From Holophagaceae bacterium UBA706 (lineage in GTDB: Bacteria; Acidobacteriota; Holophagae; Holophagales; Holophagaceae): a stretch of 7,619 nucleotides of DNA. Within the stretch, counting starts at the first letter, position 1. Each line of letters starts with the position of its first letter. The translations under genes and the position numbers were made by a program. The DNA is taken from positions 1-7,619 of the forward strand of contig DBME01000260.1 of the NCBI GenBank assembly GCA_002298155.1, read 5' to 3'. The notes beneath the pieces are model-generated. The model searched no databases, had not been told where the DNA came from, and saw only the letters and a list, made by a program, of their open reading frames with translations. Positions 6,223 to 7,619 of the stretch are shown one piece after another.

Positions 6223-7173
6223 CTAGCTGTCGAGCTCTTCCTTGCGGCCGGCCTGGCCCATTTCCAGCAGACGGTCGTTGGCCTTGCCCGCCCACTCGCT
6301 GCCGGGGTAGCTTTCCACCAGCTTCTGGTAGTAGCCCTTGGCCTCCTCGCGGTACTTGGCCACCTCTTCCTTGATCAGGGCCGTGAGTTCCTTGTTCACC
6401 CGGGCCATCTCTTCCTTGGAGACCTTGGAATAGTCGTCGATGTTGAGCCGGGCGAGGGTGTCCTTGTTGAACTGCTTGAGCAGTTCCGGGGACACCGGCC
6501 GCTGGCGCATGGCCTCGCCCAGGTAGTAGTAGGCCCGTTCCCGGTCCACGTATTCGGGGTAGGTCTCCAGGAGGGTCTTGAGGCGCATCTCGGCGGCGGC
6601 GAACTGGTAGCTCTTCACCATGAAGATGCCCACCATCAGCTCCGACTCCGCAAGACGACGCCAGCACTGGGTGACCTTGGCCTTGGCGTCCACGGCGTAG
6701 ACCGAGCCCGGAGCCTCCTTCAGGAGGTCCTGGAAGGCGGCCAGGGCCCTGCGGGTCTCGGTCTGGTCGCGTTCGGCGCTCTCGATGGCGGCGTAGTGGC
6801 AGAGGGCCACGCGGTACATCGCGTAGTCCCGCTTCTCGTGCCGGGGGAAGTAGTTCAGGAAGCTCTGGTACTCCACCAGGGCCTCGGGATAGGTGGAGGT
6901 CGAACCGAAGAAGAAGCTGTCGGCCACCAGGAGCTTGGCGTTGGGGAACTCCACCGAGGAGGGCAGGTGATCCTCGATGATGCGGAGGGTCTTGCGGCCC
7001 TCCTCCCACTTTCCGTTCTGGAGGAGGATCTGGCCGTCCTGCATGATCTGGGCGGCGGTCATGCCCTTGACCTCCTGGCCCTTGGGGGCGGCTTTCGGCT
7101 TGCGGCAGCCGAAAGCCCCTCCCAGGAGCAGGAGGGTGCAGGCGGCGACGGGAAGCGCGTGGCGAAGGTTCAT
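6223..7173 (-). CDS. bamD: Outer membrane assembly lipoprotein BamD
   Basis: This 316-residue protein is a TPR-repeat lipoprotein of the BAM complex, which inserts beta-barrel proteins into the outer membrane. A signal peptide (MNLRHALPVAACTLLLLGGA) ends in FGC, giving lipidated Cys23; Phe at -2 is unusual for a lipobox. TPR-like helices follow at about 40-160. The BamD hallmark RDQTETRRALAAFQDLLKEAPGS is at 135-157. CWRRLAESELMVGIFMVK (170-187) and the LETYPEY repeat follow. A charged C-terminal region (about 240-316), predicted helical, ends in another TPR-like unit and makes the protein longer than E. coli BamD (about 245 residues). The frame is open to an ATG at 7257, but the ATG at 7173 begins the signal peptide and has AAAGGA five bases upstream, so it is chosen. 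It lies 17 bases after the hydrolase gene and is probably cotranscribed with it. Confidence 0.92.
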   Translation of the reverse strand: MNLRHALPVAACTLLLLGGAFGCRKPKAAPKGQEVKGMTAAQIMQDGQILLQNGKWEEGRKTLRIIEDHLPSSVEFPNAKLLVADSFFFGSTSTYPEALVEYQSFLNYFPRHEKRDYAMYRVALCHYAAIESAERDQTETRRALAAFQDLLKEAPGSVYAVDAKAKVTQCWRRLAESELMVGIFMVKSYQFAAAEMRLKTLLETYPEYVDRERAYYYLGEAMRQRPVSPELLKQFNKDTLARLNIDDYSKVSKEEMARVNKELTALIKEEVAKYREEAKGYYQKLVESYPGSEWAGKANDRLLEMGQAGRKEELDS

Positions 7174-7177
7174 GACT

Positions 7178-7183
7178 TTCCTT
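7178..7183 (-). promoter_or_regulatory. Ribosome binding site that decides the bamD start
   Basis: On the minus strand AAAGGA lies about five bases upstream of the ATG at 7173, between the hydrolase stop and bamD. It supports the signal-peptide-proximal start over the upstream in-frame ATG at 7257, which would overlap the hydrolase gene. Confidence 0.6.
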
Positions 7184-7190
7184 TGGTTTC

Positions 7191-7619
7191 TCAATTCAAC
7201 ATGGCGGCAGGCTGGGCTTTGGTTCCTGCCTGGACAGGAAAAACCTTCGCCAGCCATTCTTCGGTGATGCGTTCGGCCTCGGAACGGCGGAGATCGTGGA
7301 AAACCTCGTGGTAGAAACCGGCGAGGCGGTGCCGCTCGAGGAGGCCGTCCTTCACCCCGGCCCAGAGCTCCCCGGCCGCGTCCGGATCGACCACGGTGTC
7401 CTGGCCCGACTCCAGCAGGAGGATGGGGCGCTCCAGCTCCGCCCCCATGGGGACGATCTCGCGGCGGCCCTCTTCCATGGCGTCAAGGAAGGAGGCGGTG
7501 ATGAGGTGGTGGCAGAGGGGGTCGTCCCAGTAGCGCTGGACCAGGACCGGGTCGGAGCATACCTGGGACTTGTCGCCCTTGATGTCCAGGGGCCGGTGGG
7601 GGGCCGTCAGGAGGAGGAT
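7191..7619 (-). CDS. Alpha/beta hydrolase, lysophospholipase or monoglyceride lipase type (C-terminal part)
   Basis: The minus frame is open from the right edge to the TGA at 7191-7193, giving 142 residues of the C-terminal half; the nucleophile serine and the start lie outside the window. The segment ERPILLLESGQDTVVD has the beta-strand plus Gly-x-Asp arrangement of the catalytic aspartate (visible residue 74). GFYHEVFHD carries the catalytic histidine (visible residue 104). DPLCHHLITASFLDAM and the final EEWLAKVF helix also fit the hydrolase-4 (serine aminopeptidase S33) family, whose members cleave monoacylglycerols or lysophospholipids. The substrate cannot be assigned. An ATG at 7478 lies inside the gene and is not a start. 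The stop is 17 bases before bamD, so the two are probably one transcript. Confidence 0.85.
   Translation of the reverse strand: MLLLTAPHRPLDIKGDKSQVCSDPVLVQRYWDDPLCHHLITASFLDAMEEGRREIVPMGAELERPILLLESGQDTVVDPDAAGELWAGVKDGLLERHRLAGFYHEVFHDLRRSEAERITEEWLAKVFPVQAGTKAQPAAMLN

Noticed and set aside
7191..7478. Separate 95-residue gene
   Set aside because: The same frame stays open to the right edge with continuous hydrolase sequence, so the ATG at 7478 is internal.

Overview
The window looks like a chromosomal housekeeping segment from a GC-rich Gram-negative bacterium. The evidence is BamD (outer-membrane assembly), MurJ/MtgA peptidoglycan genes, and coding DNA with strong G/C preference at third positions. 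The mix of an HdrA-like flavoprotein, a GGDEF response regulator and a BamD of this style would fit Acidobacteriota (Holophagae, Geothrix-like). That placement is an impression from protein sequence, not a search result. No mobile element, tRNA, rRNA or CRISPR array was seen.

Layout: (1) 1-528, minus strand: 5' part of an HdrA/Qmo-type FAD protein running off the left edge, with an in-frame TAG at codon 32. (2) 529-872: gene-free spacer, its left half very AT-rich and holding palindromes. (3) 873-3075, minus strand: a PAS-like/REC/GGDEF response regulator followed 7 bases later by the monofunctional transglycosylase mtgA. (4) 3076-3238: divergent, AT-rich promoter spacer. (5) 3239-4936, plus strand: murJ-family lipid II flippase. 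(6) 5012-6139, plus strand: DegT/DnrJ/EryC1 PLP-dependent sugar aminotransferase with its own promoter-like box and a good ribosome binding site. (7) 6162-6199: a long perfect hairpin between convergent genes. (8) 6223-7173, minus strand: bamD lipoprotein, preceded 17 bases upstream by the 3' end of an alpha/beta-hydrolase gene that runs off the right edge.

Functionally, the centre is an envelope-building cluster. MurJ moves lipid II across the inner membrane and MtgA polymerises it into glycan strands. They are divergently arranged, with a probable c-di-GMP synthase cotranscribed with mtgA. The DegT enzyme probably makes an amino sugar for a surface glycan, and BamD inserts outer-membrane proteins. 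I see no clearly new multi-gene system. The points most worth checking are the amber codon and lost cysteines in the HdrA-like gene, a MurJ homologue that by eye lacks two arginines known to be essential in E. coli MurJ, and a kinase-like remnant in the GGDEF regulator.
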